Shown: piece by piece, positions 24,740 to 35,939 of the stretch
How the letters are laid out: each line of letters starts with the position of its first letter
Numbering within the stretch: position 1 is the stretch's first letter
From: Citrus sinensis
Lineage: Eukaryota > Streptophyta > Magnoliopsida > Sapindales > Rutaceae
DNA length: 64,000 nucleotides
NCBI RefSeq assembly: GCF_022201045.2
Contig: NC_068558.1
Coordinates: forward strand, 43,171,501-43,235,500
Reading direction: 5' to 3'
Program-made: the position numbers and the translations under genes
The notes under the pieces: generated by a model
The model's database searches: none
What the model saw: only the letters and a program-made list of their open reading frames with translations
What the model was told of the DNA's origin: nothing

Positions 24740-27350
24740 ATGTTTTATCTGAGCAAAATTGAGCACACATTGCGTTTGCCACCTCATCTTCTTCGCCTTC
24801 CTCTCAACGAAGCTATTAAACTAGAACTTGAAAATGTTTTCTTAGATAAGGTTTGTCAAATACAATTCAGTGATTCACTTTAAATTTTTTGTATCGATTA
24901 ACTTATTTTTAGAAGATAATAATTTTGTACATGAAGGTTATTGCAAACCTGGGACTTTGTATTTCTATCTATGATATCAAGGAAATTGAAGGTGGCTTTG
25001 TCTATCCAGGAGAAGGTGCTTCCACACATACGGTATATTTGCACACTGTTCTGTTTTCTATCTTCTTTCCATTTGTATTTAAGCATGTGTAGCTTTAACT
25101 CACTTGGAATTAGAATGCTTTCCATTTGTATCTTTTGTTTGCCATTTGCGTTCAAAATTTTAATTTTACGACTATATAAGTTGTTGCTTATGTAAAAGAC
25201 AGTTCCTTTTTGTAAATCATAGGTTGATTGTGTTGACAATCTCTCTGTTGATTGAACAGGTGAAGTTTAGATTGATGGTGTTTCGTCCCTTTCTGGGAGA
25301 GATAATTGCTGCCAAACTTAAAGAATCTGATGCCAACGGTTTGCGCTGTATGTCCAATCAATGCCTCACTGCTCATATGATTTTTCATTTAAGGCTTATA
25401 GATTAATGGCTTATATCTAAAGTCTTGCTCTGGTTTGAATTTGGACCAACTCTTATTAGTCTTTGCCAAAATTCAGTATGGTCTGAGTTCTTTTCAGTCA
25501 TTTGCATTACTTGAGAGATTTTCTCATCAAACGATAGTCTATTTATATTTTTCTCGTTTCCTCTTCAATTAAAGATTTATATTTATTATTACAATTTTAA
25601 CTTGTATCATATTTGCTCTGTTTGTGGTGCATATTTTTGGTTTTCTTTTTGATTTAAAATTGTCTTTGGAAGAGTGTTAAAGCTCAGAATTTTTAAATGA
25701 CAATGGCATGAGTAGTTGCACAGTTGATTTCCTAGATATTTGATGGTAGCGAACCAAGCTAACAGCCAACATGTTGTAAAAGTTACATGCTTGGCTTGAT
25801 GATAGATTGTGAAGTCTCAGCATCAAGACTGAATATGGCTGAACTATCCTCCTCAGAATTCTTGATTTAGAAATTAAGAGCAAGTAACTTGTTCCTAACA
25901 TTTTGTTGTAACTCATTTATTTAAATTTGGCTTGTGTTTGTTATAATCAGTCAAATTGCACGTCGCCTTGTCATATAGTGGTCAAAGTGATTCAAGAACT
26001 TTAGTATCCTTAAATAATTACTTGTGATAAGTCCTATTGTCATTTCTTGTTACATGACAAGTCTGCCTCTGGTGTAAACTATATTTCTCTCCTTGGTGAA
26101 GCAACTAAGTTTGAAGTCATTGTGTTTTCTGAATTCCATGATCTACAGTGTCCCTTGGATTTTTTGAGGACATTTACATTCCTAGTCATCTTTTACCAAG
26201 TCCATCTCGTTCTGAGCCTGACCCTAATGGAAGGTGTGGTCCTTTCCTGGTTTATTCTACTTTTCTTAATTTCTATCATAATTGTCTGCACATTATGAAA
26301 TTATAATTTTCTTAGCTAATATCTTTTTATGTCCTTTCTTTACATGTTTTTGCACTGTTCTAGACTTTTATGATCTGGTTATAACCGCTCTGGTTATAAC
26401 TACAGGTACGAAGTCAAATGGATATGGGAATTTGGAGATACAAAATATGTTATTGATGGGCTAGATGAGGTTTATGTTTTTGTACTAATTCTATCAACAT
26501 CCTCTTTTTCTAATGTGCTCAAGTATGCTGACTTTAAAATTATTAATGCCAGATTAAGTTTCGAGTTCTCAGTGTGAATTATCCTTCAATTCCAATTGAG
26601 CAAGCAGAAGGATCAAAGCCATTCGCCCCAATGGTGATTAACGTAAGTAAATTTTTCTAACTTAATTATTTGGCTGGTGGTTGTCTCTGGATGTATCATC
26701 ATCGTTATCCTTATTTATCTCTAGCCTTTATGATTTTGGGACTAACAGCCTGCAGCACTAAAACATTTGTTACTTTGAGAAAGCTACTCACTAGCAACTA
26801 CTACAAAAGGGGAACAAATAACAGGAAAGTACAGAAACACAGATATTTTAGATTACTGGTCTCTAAAAAACGTGGTGCTCATATGCTTTTAGACTTGTAA
26901 TCACATTCGAGAAACAAAATCCATGTTCAATATGTGATTAGTTTGGTAACGAGATTCATCTGGACGAATCTGGTAACATAACTTGCAATCATATCGGTTT
27001 ATCTAGAGTTTTGAGTACATTGAATATGTTAACATGAGAAATGGTTTGTGAAAATTGCACCAATTTTCTGGATCTATAAAAGTTTTCACTTGATTACTCT
27101 CAATACATTGCATTTGATTGTTGGCCAGTTCAAATCTGGTGAGTTGCTCATTTGTTCATGGGAGTATCCCCATTTACTCGGTATGGTATTTATTTATCTC
27201 GGTGTATTGGATGTGTTGTAGAGAATGTGGTCAGCTAGCTTTCATTATTACTTTCTCAACGGGATCTTAAATTCTTTTTCCTGTTTCAATTTTAAATGTT
27301 TGCAGGGTTCAATTGATTATGATGGTCTAGGTCCAGTTTCGTGGTGGTAG
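24740..27350 (+). CDS. RPC8: DNA-directed RNA polymerase III subunit RPC8 (RPC25)
   Basis: RPC8 is the Rpb7-like stalk subunit of nuclear RNA polymerase III, which makes tRNAs, 5S rRNA and other small RNAs; it pairs with RPC9 and helps in initiation. Seven exons: 24740-24850, 24937-25032, 25260-25347, 26149-26233, 26406-26469, 26553-26642 and 27306-27350, summing to 579 nt and 192 residues. The start MFYLSKIEHTLRLPPHLL is the conserved RPC8 N-terminus. The Rpb7-type tip domain continues through VIANLGLCISIYDI and VKFRLMVFRPFLGEII, then an OB-fold part with LSLGFFEDIYIPSHLL, SRSEPDP and KFRVLSVNYPSIPIEQ, ending DYDGLGPVSWW. The exon 3/4 junction is set by frame (T|TG restores a Leu). Length is slightly shorter than the ~200-residue animal homologue. 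Confidence 0.94.
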
Positions 27351-29102
27351 GATGCTGAGAAGGTTTCACACAATTAGAGATGTCTGGAGCTTGTAACTAG
27401 CTCAATGAAGTAACCAAAAAACAACAGGGATTTATCTTTGTCATAGCTTGGGTGGGTTGTCTGTGAAAGTTAAAACAAATGTATTATATTTTATCTTCAT
27501 TTCTTGAAAATATAGAAAAATTTCATGCCCTTTAAAATTACTTTTAAATTTCAAATAGAGAAATTCTAAAGTGTCTTTTGTGAATATCATAAAGTGCATG
27601 ATACTTAGAATTATTACATTAGGAAACTAGGCTGAAATCACTCACAGGCCACAGGGACAGCGGCAACAGTAGAGTATGAGATGGTGGAAGTCCTTGGACT
27701 CTCGTGTAACAACTCCTCTGATGGCATTCCCATTTCAAAGTTGTTTTTTCAGTAATATTATTGTTGATGCTCAAATCTGCTCGCCTTTTGACCGACCAGA
27801 TTCTTTCACCAACGCTTGTGTTATCTACTGCTGCTTGTTCACTGAGATTGGAATCGTCCTCCTTTCTCTCAATAGACCTGCGCTCACTAAAAACGGATCA
27901 GAGACGCCGGTGGTTTTGCCGGCGTAAACCCTCCGATGCCTAAGTTAGCTCAAGGTGTTTACGGGAAAACAGTGCAATTTAGACCTCAAAATGCTTTCTA
28001 AATTATTTGGAGTTTATCAGAAAATGGCCTGATGGAAATTTGGCAGCGTTTTCCCTCTCTCAATTTTTCTGTCCCTTTCTTTATCGATTTCTTCTTCTTT
28101 TATAGCCTCTGTTTGTCCCACGTCTTCCGCTTACTCTCTATCCCCCCTTTTCTCGGGTTGTGGCAGCCCCTCATGGGGCTCTCACTGTTGCGTTGTGGCA
28201 AACGTGGGATCTTATGTGTCCTTCAACGGTTCCGGGAAAGGCGCAGCAGCCACGATTCTGTGGGATCGTGTTCCTGCTTTTCTGGGAATGAGTGTCGGCT
28301 CGGTATATCCCTCTGGTCAGTATATTTCCTTGGTTGTATTCATCTCTGGTCGGCTCATGATAGCCCCCGTGTTCTGCTCATATCACTTTGGCTGGAGCGA
28401 TCCGTGCCGGGGTGGGAATAGTAGCATGGCCGACCTGGTACTTTTATGTACTCAACAATTATGATAATTCTTTTCTTGTTTTTAGAGTCTAATATTGTGA
28501 GAACTCTTGGTAGTTATTATGTGATTGGAATCATGAGTTTTGGAGATAATTAATGATTATTAGCATTGATATTGATATTGAAATTGAAGAATATAAAATC
28601 TAAATACGAACTGCTAAATTTTGTTTCATTCTCTGAACAGGAAAACAATATTTTTATTTCGTTTTCATAAAACAATTATTCTAATCTTTTTGTCTTCGAG
28701 CATATGTTCAAGTCTCAAACTCTCAATATTCGTAAAACCGTTGATGCCAATGGGACCGAGCCCATAAACGGTCGAGAAAGTAGGAAGCACAAATGCTATT
28801 TTGATCCGAAATTAATACAATTTATCTTCGGATTCTAAACAACACGATATAAGAAAGAACGTAACTCGCTAAATTTTAATTTTAATCTTAAAAGAAATGG
28901 CAACTTCTATTACAACTCCAAAGCTCGCAACAACCTTTGTATAGGAGACTACCAATTACAGTCCCGCTCTCTTCTCACCTTCATTCGCTACCAAAAACCC
29001 TACCTCCACTGTCTTACTGCTCTGTGAACTGCGTGATGTCCATTTGTACCTTTTTTTTTTTTTTTTGGCTTTTTTTTAATTGCATTGATGAAATTTGTGT
29101 AG
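27351..29102. other. Spacer with an unexplained GC-richer block
   Basis: After the RPC8 3' UTR there is no recognisable gene. A block at about 28030-28450 is richer in GC than its surroundings and has two overlapping open frames of 129 and 89 codons (28032-28421, 28195-28464). Neither shows a known domain. Whether it is a gene remnant or part of a repeat I cannot tell. Confidence 0.4.
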
Positions 29103-29978
29103 ATTGAGGATCCACACATTGTTGATGTGGATGGGAAACTTTTTTCAGCTAGGCACATACTGATTTCAGTTGGGGAACGTCCCTTCATTCGTGACATTTC
29201 TGGCAGTGAATATGCTATAGATTCTGATGCTGCCCTTGATTTGCCCTCGAAGCCTGAGAAAATTGCAATTTGCTGGTGGTGGATACATTGCCTTGGAATT
29301 AGCTGGCATCTTCAATGGTCCAAAAAGTGATTAAGTTAGTGAGCCCTCAATAATCTGTTGTCTAAGGGAGGATTAGGATATTATCCAGTAAAGCTTATGT
29401 GTATTTTAGAGCATATAATGTGTATGAGTTACCACCATGTTAGGTATCTCGATTACTTCTGTTTACACTGTTTGATCAATTGACATATGAATGCCATTTA
29501 CTGTTTCTTTGTTGGAATTTAACAAACCATTCCCCATGACCCTTTCATATGCTGAGGAACTTTTTCCTTCATTTACAAATTTTAGGTTCATTCTGCTACA
29601 ATGTTTGTGAGGTTTTAAGATCTAATGACGTGAATTTCGTTTGATACCCTAATACCGTATGACTATTCCCTCTTCTGCAGTCTTTTTTTCCAGCCACCAA
29701 TTGAACAAGTTGGTCTTTCTGAAGAACAGGTGACTCCATTATTTAGTTAGCATATATGGAACTGCTGCAGTGACTCTCTAGTGGTTTTAACTTTTATGAA
29801 ATGCACCGGATATACAAGAATATGTTGACATTGATGTGTTCACAGCAAATTTCAGACCGTTGAAAGCTACTCTCTCTGGGCATCTGGACAGGATCTTCAT
29901 GAAACTTATAGTATGTGCAAAGACTAAAAAGTTCCGGGCTTGCACGTGCGTGGAGAAGATGCACCTGAAATTGTGCAG
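29103..29978 (+). pseudogene. Remnant of a glutathione reductase gene
   Basis: Glutathione reductase is an FAD enzyme that uses NADPH to reduce GSSG. Three exon remnants remain: 29103-29329 ([20 protein letters not shown], then [18 protein letters not shown], the stretch before the NADPH-binding GGGYIA), 29681-29729 (QPPIEQVGLSEEQ) and about 29818-29978 ([18 protein letters not shown] and on to a shifted DAPEIVQ). The N-terminal FAD part, the middle exons and the dimerisation end with the catalytic His-Glu pair are absent. A one-base insertion just before GGGYIA and another lesion in the third piece shift the frame. Acceptor and donor sites are still visible around the pieces, so this is a decayed genomic duplicate and not a processed copy. 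It resembles the cytosolic isoform. Confidence 0.85.
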
Positions 29979-31190
29979 GTTTTTGCGTCCGCATTAAAAG
30001 CTACTCTTTACCTTCCAATTCTTTTTCTTTAAAATTTACAAAATCCAAAAGTTCCCATTTAGTTTTGCTAACCAGAACTACCCTATCCAGCGGCTTGTGG
30101 GGAAAAAATCATTCCTCTTCTAACAAAGAGTACCCCGATGAACCTCAGATATGTTTATGGGGCATAAACACCAAAGATGCAGTGATCGTGCCTTTTGTGA
30201 GGATCAAGCACGTCTTTGTCGGAGCTATAATAGTGGGGATAATATGGTATAACTACATGTTTATCATTGCACAGTATATAACAATTTCTGTTGACCTGGA
30301 AGGCAAAATAATTGTATGTGATCTGAAGAAATAAAAGGTTGGTAGACAAAATTTAGAGATGCTCTTTCATGTTTATTCTTCACTAATGGTGCTTATCTGT
30401 TCTAAGGCCGTCGTTTATTTTTAAATTTAGCATCCAAAGCGGTGTCTTGCTTTTTCTGTGCCAAGTATTGCAGCCCCACCTGAAAGGGTTTTTTTTTTTT
30501 TTTAAATAAATAAATAAATAAGCTAGAAATGAGTTTCGGGGATACTGCGTATTGTTTTACGGCTTTCTTGGATGGTTGGATAGATGAAGGAAGTTATTGG
30601 GATTCTGTAGGCCAGTGCATGCCGCTATAGTTCAGATCGAGAGGGATCATCCGGTGGTATCACGGCTCAACTAGGATCAAAATTGAACTTTTACATTTGA
30701 GAATTGATTGCCAAATAATAGGAAAAACTCAAGGCAACCAGATGAAATCAAAATCAATTGATTTGAAAATTCAACCAGAACCTGTGGCAACAAGGGAGCA
30801 TGTAAGATTCAAAACATCCACTAATAAATTGATAATCATGATCCTACTAGTGGTATTTAACCGTATCCTTTATCCAAAAATTTGATGTCATGACATGAAA
30901 ACATAATAAATCAACAGAAAGATAAGCTATTGCAGGGATCAGTGTCATGCAACCAACAGGCACGAAACATTGAAAGTTCTGCAACTATTAAGTGATTCAC
31001 AAAATCAATCAATAAATCACTAGGAAACACATGCAGCTCCAATGATAAAACAGAATAGATGAGCCAAAACTGATATCATCTAGTGCCTGCCATAAGATAT
31101 TCACCAGCATGAACTAGAGAAGCAAGGAAATAATATTCTTCGAGCACTAGCACATTACAATCACATATTTCAGCCCCTTCTATGTTCACA
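29979..31190. other. Spacer between the glutathione reductase remnant and UTP18
   Basis: No gene is supported. I looked for the missing C-terminal glutathione reductase exons here and did not find them. There is a T run with an AAAT repeat near 30487-30525. The right part should hold the UTP18 3' UTR. Confidence 0.5.
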
Positions 31191-32885
31191 CTATGCATGG
31201 TGGTAATGATTCAACTTGTATAAAAACACTTTTCCTGCAGCATTTCCCACAGCCATAAAACCACCACCAGGACTGAAATCCAGACATCGAGGATATTGCA
31301 GGTTCCTATTTGGAGGAGGCCAGTTAGAGAAAACATTATATGATGGAATGTGTATCAACTTCAAACTGTTCTTCTTCATGGTAGAACAAATAGCCAATAT
31401 TTGAGCATCATTATTGAATTTCATAAAATCCACTTTGGTGGTCAGATTTTCAATGGTCTTGATTGGTTTTCTCTTACCCCCTAAAAACTCCTGTCTGTTG
31501 TAAACATTCACTATCCCACTGTCAGAACCTGCGGCAAAGAAAGTTCCATCCGGTGAAGTGCAAAGAGCTGTACCATTTATGCACCCTTCATCAACTGCTC
31601 TGTGGATGCATGTTCTTGTTCTCAAATCCCAATGATAGACCTGCCCATCACCTCCAGAACTCAGCAATTGCTTCCCATCATCGGCAAAAGCCAGAGAACG
31701 AACAGTTCCATTCATCTTTAAAGTTCCAATCAGCTCCTTTGTTTTAGACGAGACCAACAAGATATAACCTTCATTGCCCACAAATGCAATCACGCTAGAA
31801 TCAGGGGAAACTTCAAAAAATTCCAAGCTTTTCTCCTCCCTACCAACCAGGGGGCCTATTTTATCAGCCTTTGCTTTCACTAAATCAAGGCTGTAAAAGA
31901 ACTTCCTTCTCCCAGCTATTATGGCCTGAGAACCATCAGGTAAGAAAGATGCCTTTCGAACAGGACAATCTTCAAGGAAAATGCTCTGTATTTTAGTATT
32001 CCGTTTGCCATCAATCTGAAAAAATCTGAGTCTTCTATCCAACCCAGCAACAAGTAGCAACTGAGCATTACGATGGAACTGAACTGAATTTATAGGACCA
32101 TTTGATGATTCCTCAGCATTTGCATCAATGAGTCTTGAGTACTCAAGAAGTCCAGGAGACAACTTGGCACTGCTCTTCACAACAAGATCTTCGTCTGTTC
32201 TTAGAATATCGTCAACAGCTTCAGTATCTTCATAACCACGAGCCACCACTGCTTGAGTTTCTTCATCCGATGATTCATTATAAGGGTCATTATCCCTTGA
32301 CCGTGAATCGAGTTGAGCCCATTCCGTACCAGGGTTCAACTTAACATGCTGAGCCCTCAGTCTTGAAACATACTCTGCACCTGAAATCAAACTCTCATCC
32401 TCTTCCTTCCTCAGCTTCCTCAATCTGTTAACGTTAGCTATATTTACATTGGTCTGTTCCTCTTCCTCATCCACCCAGACCGGTTTCTTTTGCCAAGCTT
32501 CCTCTTCGTCGTCACTTTCCCCTGAAAATTGTGCATCCTCTTCATTAACAGACAACATGCTATTAGCAGAAGGGTCGACAAAGTACACGGCAGAACCAGT
32601 CTCGGCTTCAGGTTGGACCTTTTCCTCATCTTCCTTCCCAAATTCAACAGGAGCATAAAGTGATCCAAACAAAATGTTCTCCAACTTTTTCATTTCCTTC
32701 ACTTGCTCCATTTCGCTTCGTTTTTCCTTTTCTCTCTTTCTCTTCTTAGCCCGTGATGTTTCCAAGTCGGACTCTTTTCCATCCTCTACATCTTTGTTCT
32801 CTTCCACAGCCAAAGGCCCCTCACCGTCCTCTGTTTTTGTCTTTAATCTATTTCTAGAAACAGCATTTTGAGATATCAAACTCAT
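31191..32885 (-). CDS. UTP18: U3 snoRNP-associated protein UTP18, WD40 repeat
   Basis: UTP18 is a nucleolar component of the small-subunit processome, needed for 18S rRNA processing with U3 snoRNA. The coding sequence is a single exon of 1695 nt, 564 residues. I chose the ATG at 32885 (MSLISQNAVSRN). The open frame continues upstream to 33023, but a splice acceptor (TTTTGCAG) ends at 32909, so that extension is intron. The N-terminal 250 residues are highly charged, with Lys/Arg- and Glu-rich runs and the motif KPVWVDEEEEQ; WD40 repeats fill the rest from about residue 262 (GPINSVQFHRN), including SGGDGQVYHWDLRTRTCIH. The end reads GGGFMAVGNAAGKVFLYKLN. This order matches UTP18 of yeast and plants. 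Confidence 0.93.
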   Translation of the reverse strand: MSLISQNAVSRNRLKTKTEDGEGPLAVEENKDVEDGKESDLETSRAKKRKREKEKRSEMEQVKEMKKLENILFGSLYAPVEFGKEDEEKVQPEAETGSAVYFVDPSANSMLSVNEEDAQFSGESDDEEEAWQKKPVWVDEEEEQTNVNIANVNRLRKLRKEEDESLISGAEYVSRLRAQHVKLNPGTEWAQLDSRSRDNDPYNESSDEETQAVVARGYEDTEAVDDILRTDEDLVVKSSAKLSPGLLEYSRLIDANAEESSNGPINSVQFHRNAQLLLVAGLDRRLRFFQIDGKRNTKIQSIFLEDCPVRKASFLPDGSQAIIAGRRKFFYSLDLVKAKADKIGPLVGREEKSLEFFEVSPDSSVIAFVGNEGYILLVSSKTKELIGTLKMNGTVRSLAFADDGKQLLSSGGDGQVYHWDLRTRTCIHRAVDEGCINGTALCTSPDGTFFAAGSDSGIVNVYNRQEFLGGKRKPIKTIENLTTKVDFMKFNNDAQILAICSTMKKNSLKLIHIPSYNVFSNWPPPNRNLQYPRCLDFSPGGGFMAVGNAAGKVFLYKLNHYHHA

Positions 32886-32908
32886 TTTTGGGGAAATAAG
32901 GTCTGCTT

Positions 32909-33553
32909 CTGCAAAATAAAAAAGTACGTAAAGGAGCAATCCCCAAGATTTCCAATTCAAAAATCTAAGATTTTGGCAAAAACAAATCTGAGACCATAGT
33001 TTACCATTTAAGAAATGTAACATGAACTGTAATTAAAAACTCCAAGTAATATTTCTCACTGAGAATATATACAAAGAATATTGAAATTCAACCGAAGGAA
33101 TAATAAAGCTGATCTGATAAAATTTGACATGAATAAAAAGATACAGAATAACTTCAAAAGGGATCAAGCAACCACAGTAAATATCAAATGACAAAGCCAC
33201 CTACTGAAAAAGACCTATAAAATCAAAGACTCCTCTGAAATGCGACACGTAGTTCTTCGAAATGCCGAAATCACATGATTTGTACAATCAATGCAAGTGC
33301 TATTGCTCTTTTATGAAACTATAGATCTAACCCAAACTTTACGAAAAAAAAAACATCAATGATTTCAATAAATATGAAGATAAAAGGATATCCAATTCGC
33401 AAACTTAGAGTCACAGTATGCATATGACACAAACCAATCAACCAAGACATCAGCTAAAGAAGAAAAACGCGAACGCGCACACAGTCAGAGATTGTTGCTG
33501 TATTAGCATATGTTCCAAAGAAGAAGGCAGTTGAGGAAGACGCAAATTCGTAC
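32909..33553 (-). other. Intron in the UTP18 5' UTR
   Basis: The acceptor TTTTGCAG (ending at 32909) lies 23 bases before the start codon and a donor CAAG|GTACGAA sits at 33553. This predicts a non-coding first exon ending at 33554 and an intron of about 645 bases. The model rests on splice signals alone; no transcript was available. Confidence 0.55.
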
Positions 33554-33608
33554 CTTGAGTCGCCTGGTGGTGAAAGCAACGACGGCCAGTAAGAGTATCG
33601 CTTCCCCT

Positions 33609-33640
33609 AAACCCTAGCTTAGAGGGAATTGCAGGGTTTA
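33609..33640 (-). promoter_or_regulatory. Telo-box motifs near the UTP18 transcription start
   Basis: AAACCCTA occurs at 33609-33616 and, on the other strand, TAAACCCTGC at about 33632-33641. Telo-boxes are typical of plant genes for ribosome biogenesis and translation, which fits UTP18. They lie in or just before the presumed first non-coding exon. Confidence 0.55.
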
Positions 33641-33669
33641 TGGCTTTATGCTGGAGGGCAATGGCCAAT

Positions 33670-35939
33670 GGGTAAATCCACGAAGGGTATTTTGGACAAT
33701 ATGTTTAATAAGCGTGCTGTGATATATCGACATTTTTTACCCCTTCAAATTTATCTCATTAAATCTAAATTTTCAATTTATTTTATTATTTTTTAAAAAT
33801 TATCCTTTTTAAAAAAAAATATATATATATATATGTTTATTTTATTTTGGTCTGCTCTCCTCCCTGTCCCTATCACCTTCTGTGATGAATTGAAGAGATC
33901 AAATATCAGCACCCTACTAGTTTATTTAATGATCAATAATTAGAATAGGTATAAAGAATAAAAATCAAATAAATTGCTGTAAAAATTAAAATTGTATTCC
34001 ATTAATGTATTTATTTTATTCTAAAATCAAAATTATAATGAATTGAATTGTTACAAGTTACTAAAAAGTCATTAATTAACTATTGTCATCACCGTTCTTA
34101 TTTATTATAATACTTATAATTATTATTATTCAACAATTTATTGTTGTTAATAATTATTATTAATAATAAAAATAATTTTATCATTATTAATATTGATTTT
34201 TATGAGCCTCCTGACTTTTTTAACAAATGAATCTTTTATTAATTATTTAACACTCTATAGGGTTTGTGTATATGTATCTATTATCTAATGGCTAAATCAA
34301 TGATCGGCGATACAGGGGCAATGACGAACAACAACAAAGCAAGGGCAGAGAAGAGCAACAGTGGCGAGAAAATAGCATGAGAGTGACAAAGATGAGTAGC
34401 GGCGGCGAACAGCAACGACATGATTATCGGCGGCCTAGTTAGAAAATTGACAAATGCTATTGATTTCAATTGATGCTTGATTTTGATTTTTTTTAAAAAC
34501 TATTTTAATGAGGACAAAATTGAGATTATGAAATGTTGGTGGGGGTATTTTAGTTAGTCATGAGAATAGAATTTTGATTTCCAATTCCTTTAGAAATCAT
34601 AATCTCATTTTCCATTTCCAAATTATTATAGACCCATCAATTTGATTCACATTTCCCTTATTTATTTTTAAAAAAAATAAGTTATTAATTCTCCTTCCCT
34701 TAACCCCATTTCCACAACTTATTAGTAAACACAACATTGGAGACTTTTTTTTTTTATGTAGTATTTGATTCTGATTCTTGATATATGCATATCTTTGCCA
34801 AATTGCCTTGACCGGCTTGATCCTTTAACGAAACGATGACGTCATCACGTGATTATCCTACCTACCTCACTACTATGGGTAGGCATGACAAATTGTCGGG
34901 TGGGGCTCAGGCTTAGGCATAAATAAAGGGCCCGAACCCGATAAAAAGTCCAAAATTTCACTTTCGGGTTTGACTCTGGCTTATCAAATATATATTTTTA
35001 ATTTTTTTAATATTTAAATAATTTAAATTTACCTAATTACCTCTCATAATATATTAAAATTAAATATAAAAATTACTCTAATCAATATCTCAACCATAAA
35101 ATCATATAAATAACTAAATAGAAACAAACAAAAAAATACCTAATTCAAATAAAGACATGATTCAAATAAAATAAATACTTTTTTTTATTAAGTAATATGG
35201 TTGGGTCGGGTCAGCCAAATTTTGACCCTTAAATTCGGGTCAAAGTTTGAAAAATTCGAGTCAAGTTAATTGGGCCAAAATTCAAGTTAAGTCTCTTTTA
35301 CATCCATAGTTATGGGGATATTAGAAGGTTAGTTTCAAACCTTAAGGTAACATTAATTTTAAGCAAAAGGTCAGGGGTATCCAATAATATTCCTAAAAAC
35401 TTAAAATAATCAAAATTAAAAAAATATTAAAATTCTTTTATTTTCATTAGTGGTAAATAATATACCTGTAAGGAAACTTTCACGTACTAATCAATGGTTG
35501 CTTGCGTTGACCTTTTTATGCCCATATTATATGTGTTGTGTGTGTGTATGCACAATTATAAAAGGAAACTTGCACATTATCAGCTGATGTTTCCTCTATT
35601 CTCTTTCATTTTCTTGTGAATGAACCATTTAATTGCAATCTAATATATTTCAAGGTTTGTCGGTAGTATTATTAATTAGGCCATACCCACCATTAGACAA
35701 TTGAAAAAGTTACAGTGCACAAATTTTAACAGAAAATTTGTCTTCGACTCTTTGTATTGATCATCTTTGAATGATATCATGTCATTGTATCCCTATATGC
35801 CCAAAATCATACATTATTTATATAAATATATTTTACACTTAATTCACATCGACAGCAGCATCTTCAAACATTTACCCTAGAACTGGATGCATGCTCAAGT
35901 ACTTATTCGGACGGAGATATGTAGACTGAAGTAGACTAG
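33670..35939. other. AT-rich spacer between UTP18 and the lipase
   Basis: No gene is supported. There is an AT dinucleotide run near 33820-33835, AT-rich repeats around 33930-34700 with a short GC-richer insert at 34300-34440, and the hAT-like relic listed separately. Confidence 0.55.
34874..35309. mobile_element. hAT-like relic related to the element at 59.3 kb
   Basis: The ends CTATGGGTAGGCATGACAAA and, inverted, CTATGGATGTAAAAGAGAC are weakly alike. The interior matches the element at 59341-60135 at both sides: TTTAAATAATTTAAATTTA, TATATAAATAACTAAATA and ACCCTTAAATTCGGGTCAA. This copy is about 350 bases shorter, so it has an internal deletion relative to the other. No coding capacity and no clear target-site duplication. 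Confidence 0.6.

Noticed and set aside
32886-33023. N-terminal extension of UTP18 (46 residues)
   Set aside because: A splice acceptor lies between it and the conserved start, and its sequence is hydrophobic and AT-rich like intron.
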